DNA of 64,000 nt from Megascapheus bottae (taxonomy: Eukaryota > Chordata > Mammalia > Rodentia > Geomyidae): NCBI GenBank assembly GCA_024803745.1, contig JANJXV010000017.1, positions 951,001 through 1,015,000 on the forward strand, written 5' to 3'. The position numbers were made by a program, and so were the translations under genes. How positions within the stretch are numbered: the first letter of the stretch is position 1; every line of letters begins with the position of its first letter. This document shows, piece after piece, positions 22,333 to 34,315 of the stretch. The notes below the pieces were generated by a model. It ran no database searches and had not been told where the DNA came from. It saw only the letters and a list, made by a program, of their open reading frames with translations.

Positions 22333-22689
22333 AAAATAGAAAATAACTTTTATGTAAAATTACAAAAACGCAAAGAAATACATAATTGTTATTATGAGAG
22401 TATAAGCGTCTTTTACAAAAGATTGAGAGTATTTTTTTTTCCTGGAAACTAATGAAATATTTTCTGCATTCATCAATTTTTGTTACTTTTATAAAGAACT
22501 AGTGTATCTTTGAAATAGCACAAGAATATTTTAAAATTCTTAATTACAAAATGAACCTGTTACTAACTTAATGTGTTTAGAACTAAAGCATATAAAAATA
22601 TGGATACTTCTAAGCCAGACTCAAAGGAACATAGGCTCAATGGTTTCCCTAATTTGTCATAATAAGTAGAAACTTTGGGCTCTCCTAGC

Positions 22690-23085
22690 AGAGATTTACA
22701 ATAGAACAAAACCTAGATCCTTAAGACCATATAGAATGAGGATAAATGAAAGGACCTCCAGGATATAGAAACAAAAGCCATGTAATGAGTGATTATTGTC
22801 TTTAATGTACTATGCTATCTCTTATCTCTTTTGCTGTCCCTTGATTATCTCATATTTTTACAGTATTCCACCTGATTATCTGATATATTGTATATATGCA
22901 TATTTGGTTATTTGAAGTCGGATAGGAAAGGGGGAAAAACAAGATGAGGGGTGGGGGTGGGGGGAGGGAAACGGGGACCAAGACATGAGAAAGGGTGTCA
23001 ATGTATGTGAAGTAATGCACCTTCTATCTGGTGAATATAATGTAACCCTTCTATTAATTACAATAAAAATATATGATTTAAAAAA
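22690..23085 (+). mobile_element. L1 3' UTR end
   Basis: It carries ctccaggatatagaaacaaa, a T-rich block, the G-rich tract ggggtgggggtggggggagg and the terminal gtaacccttctattaattac plus aataaaaatat tail. Confidence 0.8.
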
Positions 23086-23320
23086 AATATGGTTACTTCA
23101 ACATTTCATTAGCTTCCACGAGGACTTTTGAAATTAACAAAATAGAGTATAAAGCGTGGTTCATCAGGTCTGTTCTATTTCCCTGTCCCATTGCACTTTC
23201 ACAGATGAGAAATGTAGAGCTGAATAAGCAATGATTTAACCTAAGACAGAATGACATTTGAAGACCCTTTGGCCTAGGCTATGCTTCCAGTCATCATGAA
23301 TCAAGACCACTTGTACTTTT

Positions 23321-23505
23321 CTTTTTTTTTTTTTTTTGCCAGTCCTGAGGACTGGATTCAGAGCCTGAGCACCATCCTTGGGCTTTCCTCAAGGTTAGTG
23401 CTGTACCACTTGAGTCACTTCTATGTATGTAGTACGGAGGAATCAAACCTGGGTCTCCATGCATGCTAGGCAAGCACTCTACCACTGGGCCAAACTCCCA
23501 GCCTC
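23321..23505 (-). mobile_element. IDL-Geo SINE with internal deletion
   Basis: It follows the usual reverse order, but the ccagcaccacttctggctttt segment is shortened after cttgagtcac. The imperfect target duplication ccacttgtactt / ccacttgcactt flanks it. Confidence 0.88.
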
Positions 23506-23619
23506 CACTTGCACTTCTTTTAAAGTCCTTATTTTCTGAGTTCTGATATGATTGTGTGAAGTACCTAAAATCTGCTTAAGATTTTAAAAATTCTTATTTC
23601 CTAATAAAATGAGAATATT

Positions 23620-23850
23620 TGCTGGGTGCTAGTGGCTCGTATCTGTAATCCCAGCTACCAGAGAGGCTAAGCTCTGAAGCTAGCATGTGCAGGAAAGCCT
23701 TTGAGACTTACCTCTAATTAATCATGAAAAAGGAGGAAGTGGAGCATGATTTAATTGGTAGAGCATTGGCCTTGAGCCAAAAGCTCAAGCACTCAGCACT
23801 GAGGTCATGTTCCGCATCTGGGCACAATAAATAAACGAATAAATAAAATG
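23620..23850 (+). mobile_element. B1-Geo dimeric SINE
   Basis: Head gctcgtatctgtaatccc, diverged right unit gatttaattggtagagcattg and tail aataaataaacgaataaat. Confidence 0.82.
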
Positions 23851-24094
23851 AGTGTAATAGAACTAATTTGCTGGGTAGATTAAGTATGAATAGAGTTGGG
23901 CTGTGAGTTATAACCTGTAGATCTTTTATGATACTAGTGTTCATTAAAATAAACATATGAATATAGAGTTTATAGAATAGAATATTTACAATAGAGAATA
24001 TAATATATAGTGTGAGTATCATACCTAGGATGTAGACATAGGGAAGACTGCAGATACAAGTTAGACTGGGCAAAATGTTCATTAATAACTGACC

Positions 24095-24375
24095 ACAGTT
24101 GTACCAACTCTGTCATCCTAACTGTTCAGGAAACTGAAATCAGGAAATCTGTAGTTTCAAGCAGCCTAGTTAAAAGAGTTCAAGAGACTTCAGCTCAAAT
24201 AATAGCTTGGTATAGTGGCACACATTTATCATCCCAGCTATGGTGCTAAGACTGAGGTGCAAGGCAGCCTGGGTGAAAAATAAGACAAAAATGGGACTTT
24301 TGGGCTTAAGCTGTAGAGCATCACCTAGCAAACAGAACCCTAAGTTCAAACCTCATAATCTCCACAAAAATTACT
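24095..24375 (+). mobile_element. Two old B1/ID-related SINE pieces
   Basis: A diverged head (cctaactgttcaggaaactg) is followed by a second one (cacatttatcatcccagct) and a tRNA-like end (gggcttaagctgtagagcat, aagttcaaacctc). It may be a dimer or two insertions. Confidence 0.5.
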
Positions 24376-24526
24376 TATTTTTGCATGTCCATAGATAAAA
24401 GCATGGTGATTTGAGTCTAGGACTTATAGGCCTCTGACCTATGAGTTTCCATGTCTCACAGTTTGGTCTTCCCTTATGCAGAGGGAATCCTACAGGAGAT
24501 GGCACCATGAACAATGTAAATTTCTT

Positions 24527-24717
24527 TCTTTCTTTTTTTTTGCCAGTCCTGGGGCTTGAATTCAGGACCTGAGCACTTCCTTGGGCTATCTCAAGGCTAG
24601 GGCTCTACTAGTTGAGCCACAGCACCACTTTTCTATATATGTGGTACCAAGGAATCAAACCTGGGACATCATGCATGCTAGGCAAGCACTCTACCACTCG
24701 GCCAAACTCCAGGCCTT
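24527..24717 (-). mobile_element. IDL-Geo SINE with 12-bp target duplication
   Basis: The 12-mer tgtaaatttctt lies at 24515-24526 and 24718-24729. The internal right-unit/left-unit junction is shortened (cagcaccacttttctatata). Confidence 0.92.
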
Positions 24718-24729
24718 TGTAAATTTCTT

Positions 24730-25900
24730 ATTTTGTAGTGGCAAGTGTGGGACAAGGCACTTACTGATTGGCACCCAGGCCTATCTGACACCATGTCTGG
24801 TACATAGCAGACAGTTGGTAAGTGAGTGGTCACACTGTTTTCTGTACTAGTGTGTTCACTCAACACATAGTAGCTCTTCCTGTAGATACGAGGAATTTAA
24901 GCTTTTTGTAAGTGTGCCTTGCACCAAGATTGTGCTGTTGTATAGAGAGAGTGAGTGAGTAGTAAGAGAGGAAAACAAAAGACTTTGCAGAGAAGGAAGC
25001 AGTTGCTCTATGTGTATGAAGAGGAAGAAGTTCACCAGCCTCCAAAGGAGCAAGAGAGTGGAGCAAGAGCCTGGAAGACACAGAGAGTATGTCGAAGTTT
25101 AGAATGACAAAGAAAGACTTATTGTAGGATTGCGTGGCAGTAGTGGTTGGAGATGTTTTATTCTGATGCACAGGGAAGCTTATTCTGCATCTCATTAACA
25201 GCAGCTTGACTGAAGAGTTCACAGTGCCCCAGAGTGGTCCCCAGACATGGGACATATTTGAAAACATCAATAAAATTGTGTTTATTGTATGACAAGTGAG
25301 AAAATGGCATGTATTTCGTATATTAATGGCTTTTGATGTACCAAATAGAACAGCTTTTTATGAGTTGGAATAAATAGCTTATTCCCTTCCCAACTCCCCT
25401 TGATAAGACACAGGTATGAGAGATGCATGGGGACAGCTGGGCAGAAGCACTGTTGCTTCTGCTGCTGCTCTTGCTGCTGCACTACTGCTGATTTACTTGA
25501 GGTTGGGGATAGTCTTTATGGGGTCATCAAAGATTGTGTCCTATTGAATGGCAATTGTGAAAGAAGGACTTGAGTACTTATACTTTTATATCTCTACGCA
25601 TCTGCTCTATTTCCTTAGCTTAATTTCTCCTGGACCTTGGTATTTCTCTGTCATGTTCCCTCAAATGAAGGACTCCTCCATGTGTTGGGACCTATCTTTA
25701 CTTTCTCACGGGCCCTATCAGACAGACTTGATATTGATGGGAAGAGAGGACTCTGTAATTAGTAGAGAGTCCACGTCTTCAGTTGTTAAAAGTAACATAA
25801 AAATTCTTGGGCTCCATCAGAAACAACAGAGGACAACGAGAGCAAGGCTCTTACTAATAGCACATGCCTTTTAATTAAATCAAATTATTTATGTATGTAT
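24730..25900. other. Non-coding stretch without an assigned feature
   Basis: A short CTG-rich run (ttgcttctgctgctgctc, about 25453-25490) is the only notable item. The 108-136 codon frames here on both strands have no motif and overlap each other, so I do not call genes. Confidence 0.45.
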
Positions 25901-25904
25901 TTAC

Positions 25905-26130
25905 TAGGTTTACTCCTGAGGCTTGAACTCGGGGCCTGGGTGCTGTCTCTTAGGTTGCTCAAGATTGACATGTACTCGGGCCAATACTAGACTCAGAGCT
26001 CTACTTCAGGCTTTTTGCTGGGTTAATTGGAGATAAGAATCTCAGTGTTTTCTGCCCAAGGTCAGCTTTGAACTCGGAATCCCAACTTCCAGAGTAGCTA
26101 AGAAAAGAGAAATGAACTACAGTGCCTTGC
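25905..26130 (-). mobile_element. B1-Geo dimeric SINE, diverged
   Basis: Markers: cttgaactcggggcctggg, gggttaattggagataagaa and gctttgaactcgg. Confidence 0.78.
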
Positions 26131-26209
26131 TTGGATGATAATACATTCTTAAAATTACATGCGAGGCAAAGTACTTATTCTCTCTTTTTTTAAACCTTTT
26201 ATTTATTTT

Positions 26210-26435
26210 TATTTTGTCGGTCCTGGGGCTTGACTTCAGGGCTTGGGCACTGTCATTGAGCTCTTTTGCTCAAGGCTAGCACTCTACCATAGCTCACAGC
26301 TCTACTTCTTTTTTTAAATTGTTAAGTGGTTAATTGGAGATAAATTTTGTGGAGATTTTTCCTCCTTGCTGGTTTTGAACCTTGATCCTCAGAGTTGCTA
26401 GGATTACCTACATGAGCCATCGGGTGTCTTGCTTG
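26210..26435 (-). mobile_element. B1-Geo dimeric SINE
   Basis: Markers: cggtcctggggcttgac, ctcaaggctagcactctacc, gtggttaattggagataaa and gctaggattacctacatgag. Confidence 0.82.
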
Positions 26436-27535
26436 AATTTTGTAAACAACTCTTCTTAATTTACTTTTTAATAGCCTTGCTAATTTTTCAGCTGGAAACA
26501 GCAGACCTGCTTGCAAGATAATAAAGAAGATAATACATCTCCTAATATGGCCAAGTCCACCCACAAATTTCTTAAGAGTAACTCATGACTATCTATCTCA
26601 GACTATCAGGGAAGAGTTAGAACATTGCTAATGGTCTAGTATGGAGAGAAGGTAAACGAAATGACTGCATTTTTCTTATTAGATGAACTCCTGTAAGTTA
26701 CCCCTGGAGAAGCTAAGAAGATATAGGCAATGGCTGCTCCAAAAGATTTAGGGAGGAATTCTAAATATTATATAGAGTTGACTAAGTATGCAAGCTTTTG
26801 TAATTATAAATAGGCAAGTTTATAAATACATAGTACTCTGCATAATAATATTTAGGCCTGACTATACATCTTTCAGAATTCAAGAAAACAAAAGTAGACT
26901 TGAGTCCTAGCTCCCATGTTTAAAGGGTTAGCACTTAGGCACTTTTCCTAATAGCTTCCTTTTCATGAGGCAATATGCTGCTGAAAAAATAACCATGAAA
27001 GTTTCTATTCTTTTTAAAGAAAGTAGCAACAAAATTCCTGAATCATTTCCATGATTGCCATTTAAAGAAAAAGATTGAGGAGACATAAACAAAAAAACCT
27101 TGATGATAAAGAGAAGCCTTTTACCCATATTACTTTGCAGAACATTTTTGTTATTTGCTAAGAAAGAATAATTTGGAAACATTTTCCTGAAAAGCAAGTA
27201 TTCAATAGCTATATTGATTTTTCAAGCAATTGTAAAAAGAATACAGAAATTCCCAAATAGGATTGTGTGGAAAAATTGAGGGAAAATTTTTATGATTAGG
27301 AAGCTAAAGGAAGAATGACAGCAGGGCTTTCTTCCTCAACAAAGAGAAGAGTATTGAGATGCTTCAAAAAATAGTTAGTATAGAAAACTGGTAAACTCAG
27401 TCCTAGGAAGCCCCTATCAACTTCCAGTTGGTCCAAGTTAAAGGACAGAACTGTCCGAAGAACATTTAAGGTCCAAAATATACAGCAAACTCTGGTATAA
27501 ATTCTTGCTCCTGAAATAATTTACAGTGCCTATTG
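26436..27535. other. Non-coding stretch without an assigned feature
   Basis: About 1.1 kb of AT-rich sequence; the 89-codon reverse frame at 26928-27197 has no recognisable motif. Confidence 0.5.
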
Positions 27536-27665
27536 TCTTTGGTCTCTTGCAGTTTTTATATTGTATTCATCCTTACTTTGAAAGATGATTTGAATATTTC
27601 TCTTTGGTCTCTTGTAGTTCTCATATTGCATTCATTCTTACTTTGAAAGATGATTTGAATGTTTT
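27536..27665. repeat. 65-bp tandem duplication (two copies)
   Basis: The two units start tctttggtctcttg at 27536 and 27601 and share tactttgaaagatgatttga. A handful of substitutions separate them. Confidence 0.92.
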
Positions 27666-27699
27666 TCTTCCAGCATGTTTCTGTAGTATGAAATGATAA

Positions 27700-27705
27700 A
27701 ATTTC

Positions 27706-27736
<31 letters not shown>

Positions 27737-28200
27737 CTTTGATTATATTCAACCCCCACTACACTCTCTTGTGTCTCTTCCCTGTCTTCATTGATCCATT
27801 TTTTGGTCATTTTGTCTATTTTGTTTTTGCTTAAATGTAGATACCACATATGAGTGAAAACATGAAATATTTGTCTTTCTAATCCTGAATTATGTCATAT
27901 AAAACAAACCCCAGTTTTACCAATTTTCTGCAAAGAACAGTTTCATTCTTCCTAACAGCTGAGTAACATACTACTGTATGTATATGACACATGTTCTTCG
28001 TCTTTTATGGCTCACTGTTTCTGCTGAACAAAAAGTTATTTTACCATTTTGTGGTGTGTATCATTAGTCTGTCTGTTCTTCATACTGAGTAGTATTTCAT
28101 TGTGTAGATATATCACAAATGTTTTCCAGATCACCTGGTGATGAAGATTTAGGTTGTTTGGATTTTTGGCTTTTAACAACAAAGCTGTTAATCTTTGTAC
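27700..28200 (-). mobile_element. Old L1 fragment with an (AT)n insertion
   Basis: The + strand carries ataccacatatgagtgaaaac, agtttcattcttcctaacag and tgagtagtatttcattgtgt, the familiar reverse view of the L1 3' region. An (AT)n run sits at 27709-27736. Confidence 0.65.
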
Positions 28201-28379
28201 TCATGTACCTCTCTATCTCTCTCCATATTATCAATAAATATAGATAGATCTCTAGATCTTTCTCTCCATACATATACAAATATCTATATAGGGATCTTTG
28301 TATCTTTGTGTAGATATCGTTATGTATAGAAAGCATATTTTATATATAAACTATATGTTTACATATAAACTATATATCA

Positions 28380-28389
28380 TATGATATAT

Positions 28390-28436
<47 letters not shown>

Positions 28437-28470
28437 GAACATGGAGAGAGTGAGAGTGTGAGAGAGAGAT
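28380..28470. repeat. Compound microsatellite (TA)n/(CA)n/(TA)n and (GA)n
   Basis: About 16 CA units (28392-28424) are flanked by TA runs and followed by gagagagtgagagtgtgagaga. Confidence 0.95.
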
Positions 28471-28574
28471 CATCTCTGCTCTCCATCTTTTTTTTTTTTA
28501 CTTTTTATTAGTGAATTCATAGGATTGGGATTAGTAAATAATATAAATGTATATCATAACAAAAAGACTACACT

Positions 28575-28875
28575 AAGCTGGGTGCCGTGGCTCTTGCCTG
28601 TAATCCCAGCTCATCAGGAAGCTGAGATCTGAGGATCGTGGTTCAAAGCTAGCCCAGGCACAAAAAGTCTATGAGACTCATCTCCAATTATCACAAGAAA
28701 ACCAGAAATGGCACTGTGGCACAAGGGTAGGGCACTAGTCTTGAGCTGAGGAGCTCAGGGACAATACCTAGGCCAAGGGGTAGGGTGGTAGCCTTGAGCT
28801 GAAGAGCTCAGGGAAAATTCCCAGGCCCAGAGTTCAAGTCCTATGACCACCACCACCACCACCACCAACAAAACC
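28575..28875 (+). mobile_element. B1-Geo SINE with a duplicated right-unit segment
   Basis: A normal head and linker lead to a right unit in which the segment from gggtagggcactagtcttga to cctaggcc is repeated as gggtagggtggtagccttga to cccaggcc. It ends agagttcaagtcctatgacc and a (CCA)n tail. Confidence 0.9.
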
Positions 28876-28899
28876 ACTCTTTTGCATTGTCAAGATTTA

Positions 28900-29234
28900 T
28901 ATCTCAGAATTCCTCCAGGATATGGAAACAAGAGCTATATAATGAGTGAATGTTGTTCTTATTGTACTATTTTATTTCTCATCTCTTTTGTTGTCCCTTG
29001 GTTATTCTCATATTGTTACTGTATCTTATCTTGTTATCTGATACATTGTATATACATTTATTTGTTTATCTGAAATAGGAAAGGGAAGGAGGAAAAACAA
29101 GATGAGGGGACGGGGTGTGGGGAGGGAAATGGGGACGGAAACATAAGAAAGGATATCAATGTGTGTGAAGTAATGTACCTTACATCTGGTGAATATAACT
29201 GCTACCCCTCTATTAATTTAATAAAAATATATGA
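28900..29234 (+). mobile_element. L1 3' UTR end
   Basis: ctccaggatatggaaacaag, the purine-rich tract (gggacggggtgtggggaggg) and terminal gctacccctctattaattta plus tail. Confidence 0.8.
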
Positions 29235-29418
29235 GGGGCCAGGAGTTTGGCCTAGTGATAGAATGCTTGTCTAGCATGCACAAAGACCCAGGTTCAATTC
29301 CTTGGTACCACATACATAGAAATAGCCAGAAGTGGTGCTGTGGCTCAAGTGGTAGGGTTCTAGCCTTGTGAAAAACCCAAGGTGTATGTTCAGATCCGGA
29401 ACTCAATCCCAAGACTAG
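29235..29418 (+). mobile_element. IDL-Geo SINE
   Basis: ggccaggagtttggcctagt, ggttcaattccttggtacc and the right unit are intact. It sits directly on the L1 tail, and its own tail runs into a TA-rich microsatellite at 29419-29474. Confidence 0.92.
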
Positions 29419-29474
29419 ATATATATATACATATATATATATGTATATATATATATACACACACACATATATGA
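29419..29474. repeat. Microsatellite (TA)n with ACA interruptions
   Basis: TA runs interrupted by tacata and acacacaca at the end of the IDL-Geo SINE. Confidence 0.92.
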
Positions 29475-29699
29475 AAAATATTTGTACAGACAGAAAAAAA
29501 AGAATTCCATTTGCTCTGCATTATAGCTAACACAGTGTTTTTGTTAGTCATTTTAGTCATCCTGATATCTTCTTGTGGTTTTATCTTGACTTTCTCTATT
29601 AGGTACATATTGATATTATCCATGTCCGATGTTGAATAGGTTTTTAATGCGTTAGTTTGCTTGTATGTCTGGTGAAAAGTCTTTGGCCCATTCAATTTT

Positions 29700-29876
29700 T
29701 TTGCCAGTTCTGGGCCTTGAACTCAGGGCCTGAGCACTGTCCTTGGGCTTTCTAGCTCTACCACTTGAGCCACAGCACCACTTCTGGATTTTTCTGTGTA
29801 TGTGGTACTAAGGAATTGAACTTAGGCCTTCATGCATGCTAGGCAAGCACTCTACCACTAGGCCAAACTCCTGGCC
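29700..29876 (-). mobile_element. IDL-Geo SINE with 17-bp target duplication
   Basis: ttggcccattcaatttt (29683-29699) and ttggcccatttaatttt (29877-29893) differ by one base. The right unit lacks the caaggctag segment found in other copies. Confidence 0.93.
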
Positions 29877-29919
29877 TTGGCCCATTTAATTTTATTACCC
29901 TATTTTACTTTATTATTTT

Positions 29920-29985
29920 TATTTTATTTTATTTTTAATTAGCTGCACATAGGGGGTTTTAATTCAGCAAATTTGTCATTTTAGA
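29920..29985 (-). mobile_element. Old L1 3' end fragment (variant tail family)
   Basis: ttaattagctgcacataggg then ggttttaattcagc matches the block at 9440 and 19118. Confidence 0.4.
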
Positions 29986-30626
29986 AAAAGAAAACGGGTT
30001 GTGTTCTTCTTGATGTACTATTTTCATATAGATTTAGGTTTCACAAACTCTGAGAAATAGAAGTATGAGGAGATTACAAAGCCTTAGACATCTGAGATTA
30101 CATTCTTTTTTTGGGGGGTGGTGATGGTAGTAACAGTGGTAGGGGAGAGCTAATGTTGGACATTTATCATCTGCCACTCATAAAGCCAGGTAGATTCACA
30201 TGGGGTGGTCTTATTTATGCTTCACAGGTATCCTGAAAAATAACTATTATTGATCTCAAGGTCACACAGCTAGTATATGGCACAGAAAGGATTTAATTTT
30301 AAGTCTACCAGGCTGTTATTCCACTTCCTTGGGTAAGACTTCAAGTCTTCTTCTTCATAGCTACTGGCTTGTTTCCCAGTACTCACTGCTTGCACTGTGG
30401 TAGGTGTGTTTTTCAAGTAATCCTCAGATGAAATGACACTGGCATTGATAGAAAAATCAGAACAATTAATTTAAGGCAAAGAGACATTTTCTGAGACTTT
30501 ATTTCAGTCCTGAAAATTGATGTCAACTTCAGAAGTTAGCTCATTGAGGTTTGTGGTATTCATTTTACCTTCCAGGATCCAAAGACATCCATTTCTCAGA
30601 AAAACTGTACAATTATGGTTACCCAG

Positions 30627-30684
<58 letters not shown>

Positions 30685-32089
30685 GATTAGGTGAATATAA
30701 GACCCCAATTCAAATGGTAGTTTTGTTCTCATTAACTGTGTAGACCTTGAGAAAAGTATGCAAAAGTAGCTTACGCTTTTAATTAATAAACATAATAATG
30801 TTATTAATAAACAGAATATCACAATATTGATGTTTTATTAATAAACATAATAATTACTAACAAACATAATAATGAAGAAGGAATTATCGATACGGCAACA
30901 CACTCATTGCAACAAACTCAGTCCAAAAGCATTAAAAATCTTCCACCCAGGAAACATTGGATGTTAACAGATACAGTTGTTCAACTTACAGATGCTTGAA
31001 AAGCATCTTGGCTCATGGAGACTGTCATAGTGTGATCCAAGTCCTCTTCCTTTGTTCATTTTACAGATTAGTAGCTAATTATAGTCTTCTTCCCTTATAA
31101 GTTCAGCTCAGTCTTAGAGTATAAATTTGCCTATGTCACTTGGAGTTGACCTGCAAATAGAAACTGATATCATCTTTGCTCTCAGTCTATAGCTTTTCTT
31201 GTGACAACTTCTTGAAAGCAGGTTTGTAGACCTCTGGCCTAAAGTCTCGGAGTCCAAAGTTAGTTTGGGCCACTATCCCTTATATGCCCACTAACACAGT
31301 GAGGGCAGAGAAAGACTTATTGCATGGCAGTCATGGGAAGATAGCATTTCAATACATCTTCAGTCATCTTTAGGAATATAGACAATGGTTTCTGCTTAAA
31401 CAGGGAGAATTGGGGAAAGTAGTGAGAAACTTACGCATAGTTTAAAAGTCCTGCTCGAGAGTTTTGTTTTTTTTTCAGGCAGAATTTCAGAGAAGTTATC
31501 CTTTTGTCACTAAGGCAAAATAGCAATAGGTTGCCTGCACATGGTCCCCTGTGTTTTTCTTTAATAGTTTTTTTTTATTTCTTTTAAGATAATAAGATGG
31601 CATTGCTTGTTTCAGAGTCAGTTTGACTTTCTTCCTACAACTTATCAGTGAATCCTGTTTTTCCTGGAGACCGGGAATAGGTCTGATCAGAGGGACTCTA
31701 TCTAGCTTTTAATTAATTTACAGGCCCAGTAAAATCATCTTTTACATTGCCTCTCATATCTTCTTTAGTAGAAAAAGCAGTCCTCAAACTCCCCTCTTCA
31801 GTTTCTTTCCTTACCTAGTAGTTGATAAACACATGAAGCTATTTAAATTTAAAATAATTGAACAAAATCAGTTCCTTATTTTTAATAGCTATAAGTAGAA
31901 GTGTTCAAAAGCTCATGTCTGATGGATATATGTTTGACAGGATAGGCAGTGAATAAGTTTATCATTGCAAAAAGTTCTACAGCTTCTCCTTTGGTCACTG
32001 AAGTATCTCTGATGAACAAAGAAATCATTCTTTGACAAGAATAGAGATTTCTCACCTTCTCTGGATTTGCTTTATTTACAAAATGTTTA
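29986..32089. other. Mostly unassigned sequence
   Basis: It holds a (GT)n at 30633-30681 and an A/T-rich patch (30780-30873) in which attaataaacataataa recurs three times imperfectly. The rest shows neither ORFs nor known repeats. Confidence 0.5.
30629..30681. repeat. Microsatellite (GT)n
   Basis: About 24 GT units preceded by atatat. Confidence 0.97.
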
Positions 32090-34315
32090 TTTTCATTTTT
32101 TATTGTAAAGATGATGTACAGACGGGTTGCAGTTCCTTAAGTCACATTATGAGTGTATTTCCAAATAGGGTCAGCTCCTCCTTGTGTTTTGCCCTCCTGT
32201 CCCTCCTCCTCTACAACTTGTGAAGATCATAGTGAAGAGTGAGTACCACTGCTGAGCGAGTTCACCCTTTGCCCCACCAATCCTGACTTCCCTTACACTC
32301 CCCATGCCAGGAAACCTTACATACAAGACAACAGATACAGAAATTTTAAAAAGCCACAAAAGGGGAAAGCAGAAGAAAGAAAAAAAAACACAAAAAGTTA
32401 AAAAAATCTTGTGTTCATTTCTTTTTTTCTATTCTTTCTTTTTTCTTTTTTCTTTTATTTTTTTTGTGGGTCATGGCACATGAACTCAGCTTAGGCATTG
32501 TCCCTGAGCTCTTCAGCTCAAGGCTACTATCCTATGCTTGAGCCAAGCCCCACTTCCCATTTTCTAGAGGTTAATTGGAGATAAGAGTCTCAGGTCCTTG
32601 TGTGCTCTGGCTGACTTTGAACCTTGATCCTCAGATCTCAGTCTTCTGAGTAGTTAGGATTACAGGTGTGAGCCACCCCACCCCACTACTTTGTTTTCAT
32701 TTCTCAGGTTCATTTCAATGAACATCATTTTATGTGATCAAATGCACATAGCAATTGAGCCCTTGTGATTCTCTCCTAAGAATATCCTCTTTTGATCCTA
32801 TGTGAATGTCTAGAGTTCTGTTTAACTTATAATGTCCAAGTGTAATTTCATTATCCACCGTATTTACTTGTAGATTTATAGGAACATTCTACATGACTAC
32901 AAATGAAGGAAAGCATGCAACGTTTCTTTAGGGTAGCTTACTTTGGTTAATATTTTCCCCAGGTCTTTTCTTTCCATTTCCTTAAGAATAGGACAATATC
33001 ATTCTGTCTGATGGAAGCATAGAATTTCTTTGTGTATGTAGAACATTTTCTTGCTCTGTTCATCCATTTAAGGGGCTGGTTCTATATCTTGGCTATGGTA
33101 AGCAATGCTGCAGTGAATATGGTTGTGCTGGTAACCTTGGTGTGGTGTGTTTGTGGTTACCTGGATAAATGCCCAGAAGTTGAATTGCTGGGCCACAGGG
33201 AAAAACTATGCTATTTTCTTTTAAGGAATCACCATACTACAGAGAGTTTGAACAAGTTTGCACTCCCACAAAATGTATTATAATGCTCCCTTTCAGACAC
33301 ATCCCTGCCCAGCATCTGTTATTGTTAGTTTTCTTGATAACTGCCATTCTAATTGTAGTGAGGTGGAATCTCAGTGTTGTTTTGATTTCCTTTTCATTTA
33401 TGGCCATAGATGTTGATTTAAGGAAAAAGGAAAACCTACCATGCTGCTAGGTTTGAAGGATTGTGAAAATGACAATAGTGCCTAAAGCTGTCTACAAATT
33501 CATGCAACACTTACAAAACCTCAACATACTTCTATGATATAAAGGAAGCAATCAAAAAAATTCATGTCCAATAATAGAAGACTCCCAAGTAGCAAGTCAA
33601 TCCTAAGCAGGAAGAAGAGTGCTGTAAGACTATTAATACCCAATTTCAAACTCTATTACAAAACCATAGTAATAAAAAAGAGCAGCTTGGCTCTGGCACA
33701 AGAATGGTCCTGGGGAGCAGTGGAACAGAATAGATGGCCCAGAAATGAACCCCAAACCTATAGCCACTTAATATTTAATAAAGGAGCCAAAAACACAAGA
33801 TGCAAAGCAGACAATCTCTCAACAAATGGTGCTGGCACAATTAGCTATACATGCGTAGAAAATCGAAGTTAGATACTTATATATCAGCCAGCACCATAAT
33901 TCATTCCAAATGGATCAAAGGTTTCAAAGTAAAAGCAGATACCCTGAAAACATTACAGGAAAGGATAGGGGAAATACTAGAATGCCTAGACATAGGTTGA
34001 AACTTCCTAAGTAGAGATCCAGAATCACCAAAGATCAAAGAATCCCTATATAAATGGGATTGCATGCAACTGAAGTTTCTTCATGGCAAATGATATAGAT
34101 AGCAAGATGAATAGAAAACCAAAAGATTGGGAGAAGATCTTTACTAGCTAAGCATTAGACAAAGAACTCATATCTAAAATATACTTAGAGCTCAAAAAAT
34201 TAAATCCCCATAAACAAATCCTTAAAGAAGCAACAACTATATTTTAAGTGGACCAAAGAATTACATAGAAACTTCTCCAAAGAAGAAATACAAATGGCCA
34301 ATGAAGAGAAGTACT
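32090..34315 (-). mobile_element. L1 with inverted 5' arm (twin-priming structure)
   Basis: On the minus strand, the sense part runs from about 33428 (complement of ...tggccatagatgttgattt) through the ORF2 C-terminus to the 3' UTR and tail at 32090. From about 33430 to 34315 the L1 reads on the + strand: gtgaaaatgacaatagtgcc, gaatggtcctggggagcagtg, then the end ccaatgaagagaagtac. That end lies just 5' of where the sense part begins in an L1. A B1-Geo SINE interrupts the 3' UTR at 32460. All frames are broken. Confidence 0.8.
32460..32688 (-). mobile_element. B1-Geo dimeric SINE inside an L1 3' UTR
   Basis: Markers: gcacatgaactcagcttagg, aggttaattggagataagag, gatcctcagatctcagtc and ttaggattacaggtgtgag. 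The target duplication is roughly cttgtgttcatttct / ctttgttttcatttct. Confidence 0.9.
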
